17,357 nt of DNA, taken from contig JAUSHA010000036.1 of assembly GCA_030648815.1 (NCBI GenBank), forward strand, positions 1 to 17,357, given 5' to 3'. The notes beneath the pieces were generated by a model. That model had not been told where the DNA came from. It did no database searches and was given only the letters and a program-made list of their open reading frames with translations. Source of the stretch: a bacterium. GTDB taxonomy: Bacteria; Patescibacteriota; Minisyncoccia; Minisyncoccales; MHMH01. Both the position numbers and the translations under genes were made by a program. Shown here piece by piece: positions 11,536 through 17,357 of the stretch. The stretch's first letter is position 1; each line of letters starts with the position of its first letter.

Positions 11536-13048
11536 GTATTTGAAATTCAATTGCCGATTTTAATTCTTTTTCTATTTCCTCATTTAAGTCTCCGGAATCC
11601 CTAATCTTAGAAAGCATCTCCTCTTTGCGATCGTTTAAATATTGAAAAAATTTCTCTTCAAACTCTCCTATCCTGGCTACCGGAAGCTGATCCAGGTATC
11701 CGTTAACTCCCGCATATATCAGACAAACCTGCTTTTCAAATGGTATGGGACTATATTGCGGCTGTTTTAAAATTTCGGATAATCTTTGACCCCGGTCAAT
11801 CCTTTTCCTGGTAGCCTCGTCAAGCTCTGAAGCAAACTGAACAAAAGCCTGAAGTTCTCTGTATTGAGCAAGCTCCAAACGCAATCTTGAAGCAACTTTC
11901 TTCATGGCTTTTGTCTGAGCCGAAGAGCCGACTCTTGAAACCGAAAGACCGACGCTCAAAGCGGGCCTTATCCCCTGATAAAAAAGTTCCGGATCCAAGT
12001 AAATTTGCCCGTCAGTAATGGAAATTACATTTGTCGGGATATAGGCGGAAATATCGCTTAATTGAGTTTCAATTATCGGCAGAGCCGTTAACGACCCGCC
12101 GCCGTTGGCTTTATTAAGCTTAGCTGCTCTTTCAAGTAACCTTGAATGAAGATAGAAAATATCTCCGGGATACGCCTCTCTGCCGGGCGGTCTTCTTAAA
12201 AGCAGAGAAACTTGGCGATAAGCCCAAGCATGCTTGGAAAGATCGTCGTAAATAACCAGGGCATCCTGGCCCTTATCCATAAAATATTCGCCGATAGCGC
12301 AACCGGCGAATGGAGCGATATACCAAAGAGGCGCTGAATCGGAAGCCGGGGCCAAAACCACTATGGTATTTTCCATAGCGCCCCGCGACTTTAATTCTTC
12401 CACTATTCTGGCAACTTTTGACTCTTTTTGGCCTATAGCCACGTAAATACAGATCGGACTTTTGTATCTTGTGTCCTGAAGCTGATTTAAAATTATATCT
12501 ATCACCAAGGCGGTTTTACCGAGTTGCCTGTCTCCGATAATCAATTCCCTCTGCCCCCTTCCTATGGGAACAGTTGAGTCAATGGCCTTGATCCCGGTGT
12601 GCAAAGGAGTGCTCACCGGCTCTCTTGATATAACTCCGGGCGCCTTGCGTTCAATGGGGTACAATTCCAATTCTTTCAAAGACAAGGGACCTAAATTATC
12701 CAACGGATTTCCTAGGGGATCTAACACTCTGCCTAGTAATTCTTTGCCGACGGGAAATGACAAAACTTTTCCGGTGCTTTTGACCAGGTCGCCCTCTTTT
12801 ATTCCCTTAAAATCTCCTAAAACCATGGCCCCCACCTGATTTTCTTCAAGGTTTAAAGCGACACCATAAACGCTCCCTTCGGAAGTTATAAACTCGAGCA
12901 TTTCCGAGGCCATTACCTGGGAAAGGCCGGAAATTGCGGCAATGCCGTCGCCAATTCTTAAAACCTTACCGATATTGGCCGTTTCAACTCCCGGACGATA
13001 ATCCGTAAGTTGTTTTTTTAGAGTTTCAATAATAAAATTTTTATCCAT
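11507..13048 (-). CDS. atpA: ATP synthase F1 alpha subunit
   Basis: This is the non-catalytic nucleotide-binding subunit alternating with beta in F1. GDRQLGKTA (172-180) is Walker A; Leu176 replaces the Thr usual in GDRQTGKT, which keeps the GxxxxGK frame. VIYDDLSKHAWAYRQVSLL and RRPPGREAYPGDIFYLHSRL, together with SRVGSSAQTKAMKK, are strongly conserved alpha signatures. The length of 513 residues is normal. The gene follows atpH after six bases and overlaps atpG by 29 bases, so translation along the operon is coupled. No insertion of the palindromic type was noticed in this gene. Confidence 0.97.
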   Translation of the reverse strand: MDKNFIIETLKKQLTDYRPGVETANIGKVLRIGDGIAAISGLSQVMASEMLEFITSEGSVYGVALNLEENQVGAMVLGDFKGIKEGDLVKSTGKVLSFPVGKELLGRVLDPLGNPLDNLGPLSLKELELYPIERKAPGVISREPVSTPLHTGIKAIDSTVPIGRGQRELIIGDRQLGKTALVIDIILNQLQDTRYKSPICIYVAIGQKESKVARIVEELKSRGAMENTIVVLAPASDSAPLWYIAPFAGCAIGEYFMDKGQDALVIYDDLSKHAWAYRQVSLLLRRPPGREAYPGDIFYLHSRLLERAAKLNKANGGGSLTALPIIETQLSDISAYIPTNVISITDGQIYLDPELFYQGIRPALSVGLSVSRVGSSAQTKAMKKVASRLRLELAQYRELQAFVQFASELDEATRKRIDRGQRLSEILKQPQYSPIPFEKQVCLIYAGVNGYLDQLPVARIGEFEEKFFQYLNDRKEEMLSKIRDSGDLNEEIEKELKSAIEFQIHALNEGSKN

Positions 13049-13054
13049 TTTAAT

Positions 13055-13465
13055 TTAAGATAATACCTTCTTCAATTCTCTTAATTTTCTTCTTAAGCTA
13101 CCGTCTATCATAGTATCTCCGATAATCATGGTCAGACCGCCTATCATGTCGGGATCCACGGTTTCTTTGATTTCAGACTTTCCGCCATCCTTTAATAATC
13201 CGGATACTTGCCTTTTTAACGCCAGCCCTGCCGGTCGGGCGGAAATTATTTCAACATCTTCCACTCCTCTTTGTTTTTTTTCATACGCCTCAAATTCTCT
13301 TATAATTTCACTGATTTTTCCTGAATCGTTATTTTTAACTAAAACTTCAAAAAAATCATTCACTTTCTTTTTAACCTGCCTGCCGGCAGGCAGGTTTCCG
13401 ACAGCTTTCAGAGTTAGCTCGTAAAGAAATATCGCGTATTGTAACGGAGCTATTTTTTTAATCAT
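13055..13465 (-). CDS. atpH: ATP synthase delta subunit (OSCP-like), short
   Basis: Delta joins the top of F1 to the peripheral b-subunit stalk. The C-terminal signature VDPDMIGGLTMIIGDTMIDG followed by SLRRKLRELK is clear. The protein has only 136 residues against about 175-180 in typical bacteria, and eight of these (NLPAGRQV, 24-31) come from an inserted perfect palindrome, so the N-terminal helical domain is reduced. A second, imperfect palindrome encodes ARPAGLAL (76-83). The ATG overlaps the atpF stop by four bases (ATGA). Confidence 0.88.
   Translation of the reverse strand: MIKKIAPLQYAIFLYELTLKAVGNLPAGRQVKKKVNDFFEVLVKNNDSGKISEIIREFEAYEKKQRGVEDVEIISARPAGLALKRQVSGLLKDGGKSEIKETVDPDMIGGLTMIIGDTMIDGSLRRKLRELKKVLS
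13225..13240. repeat. Imperfect palindrome in atpH (RPAG)
   Basis: GCCC/GGGC arms flank a CCGG centre, with the intervening base pairs mismatched. It encodes RPAGLA in the delta subunit, directly after the ISA strand. It resembles the GC-rich palindrome family in atpG and atpH but is shorter and less regular. Confidence 0.35.
13373..13396. repeat. Perfect 24-bp palindrome inserted in atpH (LPAGRQV)
   Basis: AACCTGCCTGCC (13373-13384) is immediately followed by its exact reverse complement (13385-13396). On the minus strand it encodes NLPAGRQV in the delta subunit. The same family occurs in atpG. The peptide lies between two helices of the N-terminal domain. Perfect self-complementarity over 24 bases in an AT-rich gene is far beyond chance. 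Confidence 0.85.
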
Positions 13466-13956
13466 TTTCTTATTAAGGCGTCTAGCGTTTCTTTTATCAT
13501 TTCTTTTTCGTCCTTGTCCTGAATGGCTCTTTTTAAAATCTTCTCGGTGGCTAAGACGACAAAATCCGCCACTTCTTTTTTAACTTCAGTGAGTATCTTA
13601 TCTTTCTCGCGCAGAATATCGCGCTTTGCCTCTTCAACGATTTTGTCAGATTTTTGCTGAGCCAGAACAAGCAATTCCTTTTCTTTTTTTTCAGCAAAAG
13701 ACCTGGCCTTTTCCATGACCATGGTGGCTTCTTTTTCAGTTTTAGCCGCACTCTCTTTCTGGGCGTCTTTCATTTTCTGCCATTCTTCTTCAAACTTCTC
13801 GGACTTGGCAAGCCCCTCCTCAATTTTTTTTCTCCGAGATTCTAAAAAACCAAGAATAGGCTTATACAAAACCCTTCTTAGAATAAAAAACAGCAGGAGG
13901 AAATTGACTATCTGAAATAAAAGCAGCTTCCAATCAATGCCAAGCTTCTCAAGCAT
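13462..13956 (-). CDS. atpF: ATP synthase Fo b subunit
   Basis: Peripheral stalk subunit. One N-terminal membrane helix (about residues 8-28, KLLLFQIVNFLLLFFILRRV) is followed by KPILGFLESRRKKIEEGL and a long charged coiled coil, typical of b. The 164-residue length is normal. The gene starts four bases after atpE and overlaps atpH by four bases (ATGA). The T-rich and A-rich Lys/Glu codon runs create misleading open frames on both strands, which were ignored. Confidence 0.93.
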   Translation of the reverse strand: MLEKLGIDWKLLLFQIVNFLLLFFILRRVLYKPILGFLESRRKKIEEGLAKSEKFEEEWQKMKDAQKESAAKTEKEATMVMEKARSFAEKKEKELLVLAQQKSDKIVEEAKRDILREKDKILTEVKKEVADFVVLATEKILKRAIQDKDEKEMIKETLDALIRK

Positions 13957-13960
13957 TTAA

Positions 13961-14188
13961 TTAAACAAATTTAATGATTAAAGCAACGACCAAAGCGTAA
14001 ATGGCAATAGCTTCGGTGAAGGCAATGGCCAAAATCATGGCTGTTTGAATTTTTGGGGCTGCCTCCGGATTACGGCCGATGGCTTCCATGGCCTTGCCTG
14101 CCAAAATACCGATACCCAAGCCGGGCATCATTGCTCCAAGAGCTATAGCGATGGCTGCTGCGAGAGATTTGACTGCTTCTGTTTCCAT
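13961..14188 (-). CDS. atpE: ATP synthase Fo c subunit (probably proton-type)
   Basis: Two-helix proteolipid forming the rotor ring. Helix 1 carries the small-residue pattern GIGILAG (25-31), the polar loop is RNPEA (39-43), and Glu59 in AFTEAIAIY is the ion-binding carboxylate. Compared with the Na+-binding c subunit of Ilyobacter, the positions of the Na+ ligands Gln32 and Ser66 are Ile26 and Ala60, so a proton-translocating ring is the better prediction. The 75-residue length is typical. Upstream lies a 54-base three-way-junction palindrome whose last arm contains AGGG, the only candidate ribosome binding sequence, nine bases before the ATG. Confidence 0.95.
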   Translation of the reverse strand: METEAVKSLAAAIAIALGAMMPGLGIGILAGKAMEAIGRNPEAAPKIQTAMILAIAFTEAIAIYALVVALIIKFV

Positions 14189-14197
14189 AATATGTTT

Positions 14198-14251
14198 ACC
14201 CTGTTAAATAATCCCGCTAAAGCGGGATTGCCCGCGGGCATTTAACAGGGT
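14198..14251. repeat. Nested palindromes forming a three-way junction upstream of atpE
   Basis: The outer arms ACCCTGTTAAAT (14198-14209) and ATTTAACAGGGT (14240-14251) are exact complements. They enclose, with no spare base, a hairpin AATCCCGCT-AA-AGCGGGATT (14210-14229) and a ten-base palindrome GCCCGCGGGC (14230-14239). This looks like one palindrome inserted into another, or an RNA structure. It fills the atpB-atpE gap together with the TTAA-rich stretch 14253-14272. Confidence 0.75.
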
Positions 14252-14269
14252 GAATTAATTAATTAATTA

Positions 14270-15007
14270 TTAATGCTCTTTTTGTGTGGCTACCGTTAAA
14301 AATACGACGGTTAACATGGAAAAAACCAAGGCCTGCACAAAACCGACGAATATTTCCAAAACCATGAACGGCAAAGGAACAATCAGGGGCACTAAAAAGA
14401 ATATTACCACAAGCAGTACCTCTCCTGCAAATATGTTGCCGAAAAGTCTGAAAGAAAATGAGATGATCTTGGCTACCTCCGCGATAAGCTCCAAGACTCC
14501 GGTAAAGAATTGAATAGGGCCCTTGAATGATACAAACTTTGAAAAATACTTGGTAAAACCGACAAATGAAACGCCAAAAATCTGAATGGCTATAACGGAA
14601 ACAACGGCCAGGGCCAATGTCATGTTAATGTCGCTATTGGTTGACCTGAATAACGGAATAAGGGCGCGGTCTTCGCCGTGGCCTTCAAGAAGGCCGATTG
14701 AACCTACGCCCGGAAGAATCCCCATCCAATTGGAAATTAAAATAAAAAGAAAAAAAGTGGCTACTAAGGGGAAAAATCTTTTTGTTTTTTGCCTGTCCCC
14801 GGTGACCGTTGTCATAAAAGATTCCATGCCTTCCAATAAGGCCTCGACAAGATTTTGTAATTTTCCGGGAACGGCCCTAAGACGGCTTTTGACAAAAAGA
14901 CTCATTCCTGTAAGAAATGCCATGGCGATCCACGACATGAAAATAGTGTTGGAAACAGGGAATCCCTTGATCTCAAATAATTTTTCCGAAAAAAAAGATA
15001 TCTCCAT
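14270..15007 (-). CDS. atpB: ATP synthase Fo a subunit
   Basis: Membrane subunit that forms the ion half-channels beside the c-ring. The essential Arg is Arg187 in SFSFRLFGNIFAGE, and the last helix carries FVGFVQALVFSML with Gln225. About five membrane helices are visible over 245 residues, which is normal. The gene starts four bases after the atpI/Z gene. A (TTAA)-rich stretch and the nested palindrome separate it from atpE. Confidence 0.95.
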   Translation of the reverse strand: MEISFFSEKLFEIKGFPVSNTIFMSWIAMAFLTGMSLFVKSRLRAVPGKLQNLVEALLEGMESFMTTVTGDRQKTKRFFPLVATFFLFILISNWMGILPGVGSIGLLEGHGEDRALIPLFRSTNSDINMTLALAVVSVIAIQIFGVSFVGFTKYFSKFVSFKGPIQFFTGVLELIAEVAKIISFSFRLFGNIFAGEVLLVVIFFLVPLIVPLPFMVLEIFVGFVQALVFSMLTVVFLTVATQKEH

Positions 15008-15011
15008 TTAA

Positions 15012-15266
15012 TTATTGCTTATTTGCGTCTTCCATGATTTTCTTCGTTTTTTTAAAAACAACGGCTCCGGAAATAATCATCGCTAAAAAAACTCCCGAAA
15101 GCAAAGCCACCGGCGAGCTCTCGTATTTTTTATCCAAAAATCTTCCCAAAAAAGCCAAAACGACAAGCGGGCCGGCAATAGTGTAGCCCATTTCCCAAGC
15201 CAAGCTTAAAGTTTTTAAGAAAATTGGCCTTTCCTTATTTTTTGGTGATTCGATTTCTTGCGGCAT
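15012..15266 (-). CDS. AtpZ/AtpI-family small membrane protein of the ATP synthase operon
   Basis: 84 residues with two membrane helices: one in EMGYTIAGPLVVLAFLGRFL, the second in ALLSGVFLAMIISGAVVF. A LDKKYESSP-type loop lies between them. This is the pattern of the AtpZ/AtpI proteins often encoded first in F-ATPase operons and implicated in c-ring assembly or Mg2+/Ca2+ handling. I chose the ATG at 15264-15266 (MPQEIES); the frame is open further upstream but that part looks non-coding. No Shine-Dalgarno sequence is seen, and a short hairpin (15271-15296) lies directly before the start. The operon promoter was not convincingly located in 15267-15330. Confidence 0.8.
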   Translation of the reverse strand: MPQEIESPKNKERPIFLKTLSLAWEMGYTIAGPLVVLAFLGRFLDKKYESSPVALLSGVFLAMIISGAVVFKKTKKIMEDANKQ

Positions 15267-15270
15267 AAGT

Positions 15271-15296
15271 TGCGTGAAGCCAAGCTTCAAGCGCAC
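15271..15296. repeat. Short inverted repeat before atpI/Z
   Basis: TGCG-TGAAGC (15271-15280) pairs with GCTTCA-A-GCGCA, leaving a two-base bulge and a CAA loop. It ends four bases before the start codon of the first gene of the ATP synthase operon. It may belong to the same class of scattered palindromes, or be a leader hairpin. Confidence 0.5.
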
Positions 15297-15330
15297 TTTA
15301 ACACAGATTCTTCGAATAATCCAGAAAAAT

Positions 15331-15360
15331 AAAAAACAGACTCCCAGCGTCTGTTTTTTT
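15331..15360 (-). terminator. Intrinsic terminator of glmS
   Basis: ACAGAC (15336-15341) and GTCTGT (15349-15354) form a stem with a seven-base loop, flanked by A6 and T6, so on the minus strand the stem is followed by a T-run. The glmS stop codon (15359-15361) is at its edge. It separates glmS from the ATP synthase operon. Confidence 0.8.
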
Positions 15361-17173
15361 ATTCTACGGTGACAGACTTTGCCAGGTTGCGCGGCTTGTC
15401 CACGTCGCAACCACGGGCAAGGCCCATATAATAGGCGAAAAGCTGCATCGGGATAACACTTAGAATGGGCGTGAGCATTTCTAATGTTTTGGGAATATAG
15501 ATGACATCTTCGGCCAGTTTTTTAATTTCTTCGTTACCCTCGGTGGCAATAACGATGATTTTTCCGTTGCGGGCTTTAATTTCCTCCATATTGGATAGCA
15601 TTTTTTCATATACGGAATCGGTCGGAGCGATGACAAATACCGGAAAATTTTCGTCAATCAAAGCTATCGGGCCGTGCTTGATTTCGCCGGCTGTCATGCC
15701 TTCGGCGTGAACATAGGCGATTTCTTTTAATTTTAAGGCGCCCTCCAAAGCGATGGGATAATTATACTTTCTGCCGATGTATAAAAAATTGTTGTAATCT
15801 TTGTATTTTTCCGCTAATTTTTTAATCTGGCCGTCTAATGTTAAAGTTGTTTTTATCAAATCCGGCAATCTCTGAAGTTCTTTGGCGATTCTTTGACCGA
15901 CAACAACAGAAAGATCTCTTTGCCTGCCCATGTATAAAGTTAAAAGCGCTAAAGTTGCCAGTTGGGAAGTAAAAGACTTGGTTGCAGCAACGCCGATTTC
16001 AGATCCCGCCCTGTTATAAACGCCGGCATCGGTTTCTCTGGATATAGAAGAACCAACCGTATTAATAATACCCAAAGTTAAAGCTCCTTTTCTTTTTGCT
16101 TCTTTGATGGCGGCTAAAGTATCGGCAGTTTCTCCTGATTGGGAAACCGCCAAAACCGCTGTTTTTTTATCAAAAATCGGTTTTCTATAGCGAAACTCCG
16201 AAGCCATGTCAACGTCAGTAGAAATGCCGGCATATTCTTCAAGCATGTACTCGCCAATCAGCCCCGCATGATAAGCCGTACCACAAGAGACAATATCAAT
16301 CTTATCTATTTCGCGCAATTTTTCTTTGACCGATTCCAGGCCTCCAAGCCTGGCGGCTCCGACATTTGCCAAAATTCTCCCCTTTAAAGCATTGTCAATC
16401 GATTCTGCCTGCTCCATGATTTCTTTAAGCATAAAATGGGCAAAACCTTTTTTATCAGCATCCTCCGATCCTGATTCCAAAAACTCCGGTTGCTTTTCCT
16501 TTAAAATCATCAGGTCGTTTGGCGTAATAACCGCTATTTCGTTATCGTCAAGATTGATCACTTTCTTAGCGTAAGGAGCGATGGCATTGGCGTCGGAAGC
16601 GACAAAATATTCCTTCTTTCCGCTAATGCCGATAAGCAAGGGGCTGGAAAGACGGGCCACCACAATTTTGCCCGGGTCTTCCTTGGCAATAATTGCCAAA
16701 GCGTAAGCGCCTTTGACCATTCTCAACGCCTTTCTTACGGCTTCTTCCAAATTTTTATGAAAAAATTTCTCAACTAAATGGGCGACGACTTCCGTATCGG
16801 TTTCTGAACCGAAAACATGGCCTTCTTGTTCAAGCACCTGTTTTAACTCCCGGTAGTTCTCAATAATGCCGTTATGAACCAGCCAAATATTACCCTTGCA
16901 ATCTGAATGGGGATGAGCGTTGGCTTCGGTTACTCCGCCGTGAGTCGCCCACCTGACGTGGCCCAAACCCAGAGTGCCCGTAAGGGAATCGCAATTTTTA
17001 AGCTTGGCTTCCAATTTATCCAGTTTGCCGACGGCTTTCAGGCAAACTGTTTTGCCTTTTTCAACAACAATAATACCCGAGGAATCATATCCCCGGTAAC
17101 TTTCTCTTTGCAGTCCCGTCATTAAAATCGGCGTAGCTTTTTGTTTGCCTAAATAACCGACAATTCCGCACAT
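15359..17173 (-). CDS. glmS: Glutamine--fructose-6-phosphate aminotransferase (isomerizing)
   Basis: First enzyme of hexosamine synthesis: fructose-6-P + glutamine gives glucosamine-6-P + glutamate. The start is MCGIVGYLG because Cys2, exposed after Met removal, is the catalytic nucleophile; five extra residues are possible upstream but overlap the -10 box. The glutaminase domain has ESYRGYDSSGI and GHVRWATHGGVTEANAHPH. Two SIS domains follow (SCGTAYHAG, SQSGETADT and GSEIGVAATKSFTSQ; then EGALKLKEIAYVHAEG and KHGPIALID). The protein ends with DKPRNLAKSVTVE, the universal C-terminus. At 604 residues it is complete. It is monocistronic: a TTGACA/18/TATGAT promoter sits so close that the leader is only a few bases, leaving no room for a glmS ribozyme. 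Confidence 0.97.
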   Translation of the reverse strand: MCGIVGYLGKQKATPILMTGLQRESYRGYDSSGIIVVEKGKTVCLKAVGKLDKLEAKLKNCDSLTGTLGLGHVRWATHGGVTEANAHPHSDCKGNIWLVHNGIIENYRELKQVLEQEGHVFGSETDTEVVAHLVEKFFHKNLEEAVRKALRMVKGAYALAIIAKEDPGKIVVARLSSPLLIGISGKKEYFVASDANAIAPYAKKVINLDDNEIAVITPNDLMILKEKQPEFLESGSEDADKKGFAHFMLKEIMEQAESIDNALKGRILANVGAARLGGLESVKEKLREIDKIDIVSCGTAYHAGLIGEYMLEEYAGISTDVDMASEFRYRKPIFDKKTAVLAVSQSGETADTLAAIKEAKRKGALTLGIINTVGSSISRETDAGVYNRAGSEIGVAATKSFTSQLATLALLTLYMGRQRDLSVVVGQRIAKELQRLPDLIKTTLTLDGQIKKLAEKYKDYNNFLYIGRKYNYPIALEGALKLKEIAYVHAEGMTAGEIKHGPIALIDENFPVFVIAPTDSVYEKMLSNMEEIKARNGKIIVIATEGNEEIKKLAEDVIYIPKTLEMLTPILSVIPMQLFAYYMGLARGCDVDKPRNLAKSVTVE

Positions 17174-17183
17174 AATACTTCCC

Positions 17184-17213
17184 ATCATAGCTGATTCTTG
17201 CTCCCCTTGTCAA
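17184..17213 (-). promoter_or_regulatory. Promoter of glmS
   Basis: On the minus strand TTGACA (17208-17213) and TATGAT (17184-17189) are 18 bases apart. The -10 box ends ten bases before the ATG of glmS, so the transcript would have a leader of only about three to five bases. The IS end at 17247 lies 33 bases upstream of the -35 box. Confidence 0.65.
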
Positions 17214-17246
17214 CCTAAAGAAAAACAAAAGCGGGTCGAATTGAAG

Positions 17247-17357
17247 TGTACCCCGTTTAGTGGACACGAGTAAAAAGCGGTTCTAAGCATTAAGTTGCAA
17301 CAAATGATCCCTGTATTCAACGGGGGTCATTTTATTTCTCCTCCATTGCGCTCTTTC
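17247..17357 (-). mobile_element. 3' end of an IS3-family (IS150-like) insertion sequence, cut by the window edge
   Basis: From 17247 the sequence TGTACCCCGTTTAGTGGACA resembles the terminal inverted repeat of IS150-type elements, beginning with TG. It is followed after a short non-coding stretch by the C-terminus of a transposase on the minus strand. The rest of the element is outside the window, so the other inverted repeat and any target duplication cannot be seen. It lies upstream of glmS and is oriented so that its transposase reads toward it. Confidence 0.65.
17283..17357 (-). CDS. IS3-family transposase, C-terminal end (partial)
   Basis: Only the last 24 residues are present: ERAQWRRNKMTPVEYRDHLL and a short tail, ending at TAG (17283-17285). 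The pattern Arg-x-x-x-x-x-x-x-MTPVEYR is the usual end of the integrase-core (DDE) orfB transposases of the IS3 family. The catalytic residues lie outside the window. The neighbouring inverted-repeat-like sequence supports the assignment. It could also be a relative such as IS481, which ends similarly but less exactly. Confidence 0.7.
   Translation of the reverse strand, partial: ERAQWRRNKMTPVEYRDHLLQLNA

Noticed and set aside
11536..11550. Earlier TTG start for atpG adding five residues
   Set aside because: Family members begin at the STRE segment, and the ATG at 11535 fits this; the upstream start has no supporting signal.
13654..13915. Phe- or Ser-rich plus-strand frames opposite atpF
   Set aside because: They are mirror images of Lys/Glu-rich coiled-coil codons in atpF.
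14253..14272. Microsatellite TTAA/AATT run before atpE
   Set aside because: Simple AT-rich repetition in an AT-rich spacer; no function can be argued.
15267..15330. Promoter of the ATP synthase operon
   Set aside because: A weak extended -10-like TGTTAAAGT is present but without a believable -35 box, so I did not list it.
16336..16353. CCAGGC/GCCTGG hairpin in glmS
   Set aside because: It is short, falls in a normally sized part of GlmS and shows no relation to the other repeat families.
17174..17246. glmS ribozyme/riboswitch upstream of glmS
   Set aside because: The promoter -10 box ends ten bases before the ATG, leaving no transcribed space for a ribozyme, and no such structure is visible.

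Overview
The window looks like chromosomal DNA of a bacterium with a small genome, most likely a Candidate Phyla Radiation / Patescibacteria lineage (Parcubacteria-like). This placement is inferred. It rests on AT-rich, densely packed genes, short intergenic spaces, several 60-190 residue orphan proteins, and short palindromes inserted in frame in housekeeping genes (residue signatures such as LPAGRQ and LPVGRQG) that I associate with these genomes. The standard genetic code fits throughout. Nearly everything is on the minus strand, so the window is best read from right to left.

Right edge to left. (1) 17247-17357 is the end of an IS3-like insertion sequence with the transposase C-terminus. 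(2) 15359-17173 is glmS, with its own promoter and a terminator. (3) 8849-15266 is a complete F-type ATP synthase operon in the order atpI/Z-B-E-F-H-A-G-D-C. The delta and epsilon subunits are unusually short. (4) 7793-8725 is an islet of three small genes, each with a strong Shine-Dalgarno sequence, with its own promoter and terminator. One of them is an Ada-type zinc-binding-domain gene broken by a homopolymer frameshift. (5) 5197-7670 is a two-gene operon for a 2-oxoacid:ferredoxin oxidoreductase (gamma-alpha fusion plus beta). (6) 4949-5161 is a lone plus-strand two-helix membrane protein with promoter and terminator. (7) 2726-4863 is yvcK/glmR followed by a GlmU-like nucleotidyltransferase/left-handed beta-helix protein. 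(8) 1856-2669 is a second islet with two orphan genes. (9) 120-1777 is sua5/tsaC followed by tsaD, the t6A tRNA-modification pair. tsaD is interrupted by an in-frame TAA.

How the genes work together: GlmS, the GlmU-like protein and YvcK/GlmR belong to UDP-GlcNAc synthesis and its control. Sua5 and TsaD act successively in t6A formation. The oxidoreductase supplies acyl-CoA and reduced ferredoxin, and the F-type ATPase converts between ATP and ion gradient.

The most striking feature is the density of short palindromic and inverted-repeat elements of several sequence families. Some lie between genes: 41-108, 8804-8844, 9100-9143, 10557-10614, 14198-14251, 15271-15296. Others lie inside tsaD, sua5, atpD, atpG and atpH. 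One of them creates the tsaD stop codon. Two AT synthase examples (atpG, atpH) are in-frame peptide insertions, and one palindrome in atpD rewrites a conserved motif without changing its length. A 54-nt nested palindrome before atpE folds on paper into a three-way junction with no unpaired base at the junction. No tRNA, rRNA or CRISPR array was seen, and no gene-free stretch exceeds about 300 bases.
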